Shown one piece after another: positions 33,112 to 35,550 of a DNA stretch of 35,550 nucleotides (its first letter is position 1; each line of letters starts with the position of its first letter). Origin of the DNA: a virus; IMG/VR virus record IMGVR_UViG_3300030328_002821, positions 1-35,550 of that record; one strand, given 5' to 3'. The notes below the pieces were generated by a model. The model saw nothing but the letters and a program-made list of their open reading frames with translations, searched no databases and was not told the origin of the DNA. Made by a program: the position numbers and the translations under genes.

Positions 33112-33751
33112 TTTTAGGGTCTTAAACTGACAAAGTGTTTAATACCATATGGTTGTGTATTGTTTTAAAATAGAGGCTGCCGAGAACTTGACCACATCCT
33201 TTATATACCCTAGCGAGAATCCTGATTCTGTACAGTCAATGAAAAACCATTTATGTACAAGAATAACCTAATTACTATTTAAGTAGGTATTCTTCAAAGG
33301 ATTAATTTTTTACCACCAATATAACGCAAGTTATTATTACTAACAGTTAAAGAATCATATTAATACAATATGCTATATTTCATAACAATATTGGTATCAG
33401 ATATCCTATATAATATAGAATAACTAAATTATATCTTAGTCATTTTGATTAACATTCTTCCTTTCCACAAAGGTAAAAACGAGAGGTAGAACAAAATGAA
33501 TAAGATATAGGATATATGTATATCATTATAATATACATTATCATTTACTACATTTACATACATACATACATACTTTTTACCTCTCTCTCTTTTTATTTAT
33601 TTATTCTCTCTAGAAAAATGCAAAAATGAGAGAAACGAAGAATCGAAGTCAAAATGATAAACATATTACATGATATGTGAATCATTCCGTCATTTCCAAC
33701 AAATGTAAACGAGTGGAAACTAAAAACTAATAAAATAAACAAGGTGATAAC
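33112..33751. other. Long AT-rich intergenic region with operator and inverted repeat
   Basis: No supportable gene. It holds the operator TACCATATGGTT (33143-33154), a TATA-like TTTATATACC (33200-33209), an inverted repeat GAGAGGTA/TACCTCTC (33481-33488/33578-33585), a short CATA tandem (around 33553-33571), and many AT-rich palindromic strings at 33355-33420 and 33505-33545. Such regions can hold replication origins or long leaders; nothing more specific can be shown. Confidence 0.5.
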
Positions 33752-34174
33752 ATGACCAAAGAAGATAAAGAAACAAAAACAGAAGAAACAGAAAATACGA
33801 AGTATATGAGAATGTTTGGTGATAAAGGAAATATAAAATATTCTCCTAAAGGAACGATGCAACAACCCTTTACTAGGAAACCCCTTGAAGGTGTTGAACT
33901 TTTAATACAAGAAAAGTGTAATGATATAAAACATATGCTTCTTAGAAAGAATGAACAATATGGAGATTCAGCATTGAATCCAATTAGAATATTCTCAACA
34001 TCTAGTACAGATGAACAACTCCGAGTTAGAATAGATGATAAGTTAAGTCGTTTAACTCGCGGTAATGATTTATTAGAATCAGATGATGATGTAATACATG
34101 ACCTAATTGGTTATCTAGTATTACTATTAATACATAAAGACACTCACCCCATAAGTGGAGAAGTTGTAGAATAG
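33752..34174 (+). CDS. MazG/DUF1599-like nucleotide-pyrophosphatase-type protein
   Basis: The 140-residue protein has an unstructured acidic/basic N-terminus (about 50 residues). The helical domain follows, with KNEQYGDSALNPIRIFS (about 70-85), VRIDDKLSRL (about 93-102) and DVIHDLIGYLVLLLI (about 115-130), a pattern typical of the DUF1599 / nucleotide-modification-associated all-alpha phage proteins related to MazG. It may act on nucleotides. GGTGATAAC precedes the ATG. No catalytic proof is visible. Confidence 0.6.
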   Translation: MTKEDKETKTEETENTKYMRMFGDKGNIKYSPKGTMQQPFTRKPLEGVELLIQEKCNDIKHMLLRKNEQYGDSALNPIRIFSTSSTDEQLRVRIDDKLSRLTRGNDLLESDDDVIHDLIGYLVLLLIHKDTHPISGEVVE

Positions 34175-35198
34175 TCTTAGCGGGCTATTTTACAATGCTT
34201 TAGGGTGTTATAATAAGGGTTTTACCAAAATAAAAAAGTAAGAAGATATAGAGGATGAGTGATGTTAAGCAAAAAAGTCGCTTAATGCTAATTCTAGAAC
34301 AGCAAAGTAATTCGATATTAGAGTAATAGGTTATCACAAGTATTATGCTTGAGTTAATTGGTCAAACTTGTGTACAAAACCACTTGTTTTACTTGAGTAT
34401 TGTCATATTACCAAAACTCGTAAAACTAATTTATCTGTATTCTCGAACAGATAGTCAGTAAGAATTGTTTCCGCTAGAAACGATGGTCTGCTGATGACTT
34501 ACCCTCGCGGTAATGGCATAGCACAATTACTTTCCCTTTAACACTCAATAGTCAATGAAGACTTTAAAATAAAAACACTCTAAATTCGTTTAGGGTAGAG
34601 GTTTATGCAGTAATAGTTCAAGGCTCATGCTAGCCGGTGTTGACATATACTTTCATAGAAGATTCTTCTTCTGCATCTTGTGAACTCCCTCTACCCTCCG
34701 AATATTTACACTCAATATATCAGACGGAAGAATATGGCAACCTATTACATTCCGTTCCATTGCAGCCATATGCATAATTGGTGTTTCTGATATTGTTCAA
34801 TTGAGTAGAGTTTACTGAAATAAAAAAGACGAATCGTGATGGATTAGATTTCCATCCAAAGCAGTAATTAAATGACCTGCCCAAACCAGTAATGTGCTTT
34901 TCCGCCATGTCTTTCTCTACTATTTACACTCACGATTATTAGTCTACGGATTAGTAATTACCCAATTAAGGTTTTACTGTATGTATAATAACTTAAGTTG
35001 ATTAAGTCGCCATACTAAAAAAATATGCAAAGTTTTTGCTTTAAATCCCAGTTCGTTCAAGTCTGGGAGCGTTCATAAATGGGCTTGTATATTTTCCTTA
35101 ATTGCGAGTTGGGTTTGTCAAGTAATACATCAAGGGTAATTAAGCAAGAGCCAAGAGATGTCCCCAACTAATCACATTCCAATATGGAGATAATTAAA
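34175..35198 (+). ncRNA. Long structured non-coding region, candidate large RNA
   Basis: No supportable gene in about 1 kb, but many perfect stems. Examples are TTAAGC/GCTTAA (34265-34285), ACAAGT/ACTTGT (34336-34371), ATCTGT/ACAGAT (34433-34452), GTTTC/GAAAC (34467-34481), TTACC/GGTAA (34499-34513), an 8-bp stem capped by TTCG (34577-34596), AGGGTAGAGG/CCTCTACCCT (34592-34601/34688-34697), AATCGTGA/TCACGATT (34832-34839/34930-34937), GATGGA/TCCATC (34838-34856) and TCCCAG/CTGGGA (35046-35068). The motif CTCTAC...TATTTACACTCA is duplicated about 215 bases apart. Plus strand is assumed from flanking genes. No RNA family is recognised. It may be one large RNA or several. Confidence 0.6.
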
Positions 35199-35550
35199 AT
35201 GAATATATTTATACTAGATAATAACCCAAAGACTTGTGCAAAAATGATGTGCAACAAACACGTTGTTAAAATGCCAACGGAAAGTATGCAAATGATTTCA
35301 ACGATTTTACATCATCATGGTATAGATTCACCATACAAACCTGTAATGTTGAATCATCCTTGTACTATTTGGGCTAGAAAAAGTAGACAAAACTTTAGTT
35401 TTCTTTGGGAACATTGCTTTGAATTGTGTAAAGAATATACGATTCGCTACGGAAAGACTCACAAAGTAGAAGAAACTTTACGAGAGTATGCAAGTAAAAT
35501 TGCAGAAATGTACATTTTGTTACCTGATATAGGTCTTACCCCATTTGCCC
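35199..35550 (+). CDS. Conserved phage protein of unknown function, 3' end cut off
   Basis: The open frame runs from an ATG at 35199 (GGAGATAATTAAA upstream) to the window edge (117 residues visible). It reads MNIFILDNNPKTCAKMM, then CNKHVVKM, NHPCTIWARKSRQNF and YTIRYGKTHKVEE, which I recall as a hypothetical protein widespread in tailed phages ('CDKHVVKM...NHPC.IWAR'). Cys/His content is notable. The function is not known to me. Confidence 0.7.
   Translation, partial: MNIFILDNNPKTCAKMMCNKHVVKMPTESMQMISTILHHHGIDSPYKPVMLNHPCTIWARKSRQNFSFLWEHCFELCKEYTIRYGKTHKVEETLREYASKIAEMYILLPDIGLTPFA

Noticed and set aside
33550-33575. Short CATA repeats, considered as a CRISPR or iteron array
   Set aside because: The unit is four bases with no spacers; too short for iterons or CRISPR.
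33593-33865. Minus-strand 90-residue hydrophobic frame
   Set aside because: It overlaps the start of the DUF1599-like gene antisense and is Phe/Ile-rich only because of A/T-rich DNA.
34720-34908. Minus-strand 62-residue frame in the 34-35 kb region
   Set aside because: There is no ribosome site and it overlaps strong paired stems; non-coding structure explains the region better.
35043-35075. Possible tRNA-like fragment near TTCAAGT
   Set aside because: The stem TCCCAG/CTGGGA has an 11-base loop, not a 7-base T-loop, and no other arm is present.

Overview
The window looks like a segment of a tailed dsDNA virus (HK97-type head) that infects an archaeon, probably a mesophilic, AT-rich marine lineage. 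The viral part rests on a major capsid protein, a prohead protease with a nested scaffold, a portal, and large and small terminase candidates in one transcription unit. The archaeal part rests on an archaeal-type ATP-dependent DNA ligase, TATA boxes of the form TTWWATACC upstream of the genes, GGTGA/GGAGGT ribosome sites (many as GGTGATnnnATG), and frequent GTG/TTG starts. Thaumarchaeal and Marine Group II hosts both fit; the sequence alone does not decide. No integrase, tRNA, rRNA, CRISPR or insertion sequence was seen. No tail tube, sheath, tape-measure or fibre gene was recognised, so the tail module is probably beyond the left edge or too divergent to see.

Layout. (1) About 28.9 kb down to position 1, all minus strand, is one tightly packed late/virion operon. 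Read in transcription order it has: four tandem paralogs sharing an N-terminal module; small proteins; a Cys-rich DUF1540-like peptide; a terminase small subunit candidate with two zinc/HTH modules; several large unrecognised, probably virion, proteins; a GNAT acetyltransferase; the large terminase; a LAGLIDADG-type protein; a portal carrying zinc ribbons; a run of very small proteins; the DNA ligase; protease plus scaffold; capsid; decoration-like proteins; membrane proteins; and a truncated Arf/Ras-like GTPase at the left edge. (2) 28.9-29.85 kb is non-coding. It holds the candidate late promoter and a candidate structured RNA. (3) 29.85-32.3 kb, minus strand, holds small, partly zinc-ribbon early/accessory genes. 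(4) 32.3-33.1 kb has two divergently transcribed paralogous regulators or DNA-associated proteins around a shared promoter region. (5) 33.1-35.55 kb, plus strand, has an AT-rich intergenic stretch, a MazG/DUF1599-like protein, about 1 kb of strongly structured non-coding sequence, and a truncated conserved phage protein.

Three things stand out. First, a short motif of the form [S/D]-W-x-x-[I/L/T]-[L/I/V/H]-K sits at the extreme N- or C-terminus of about 20 otherwise unrelated late proteins, including the C-terminus of the scaffold. The simplest reading is a capsid-targeting or co-packaging tag, comparable in concept to the T4 capsid-targeting sequence or encapsulin cargo peptides. Second, a palindrome ACCATATGGT recurs six times (one copy degenerate) in the 29.3-33.2 kb intergenic regions and lies 17-20 bp upstream of TATA-like boxes at three promoters; the candidate late promoter has the same geometry with a different palindrome. 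Third, two non-coding regions hold many perfect hairpins, and the 34.2-35.2 kb one contains a duplicated stem module.

All assignments come from reading the sequence; no database search or folding program was run.
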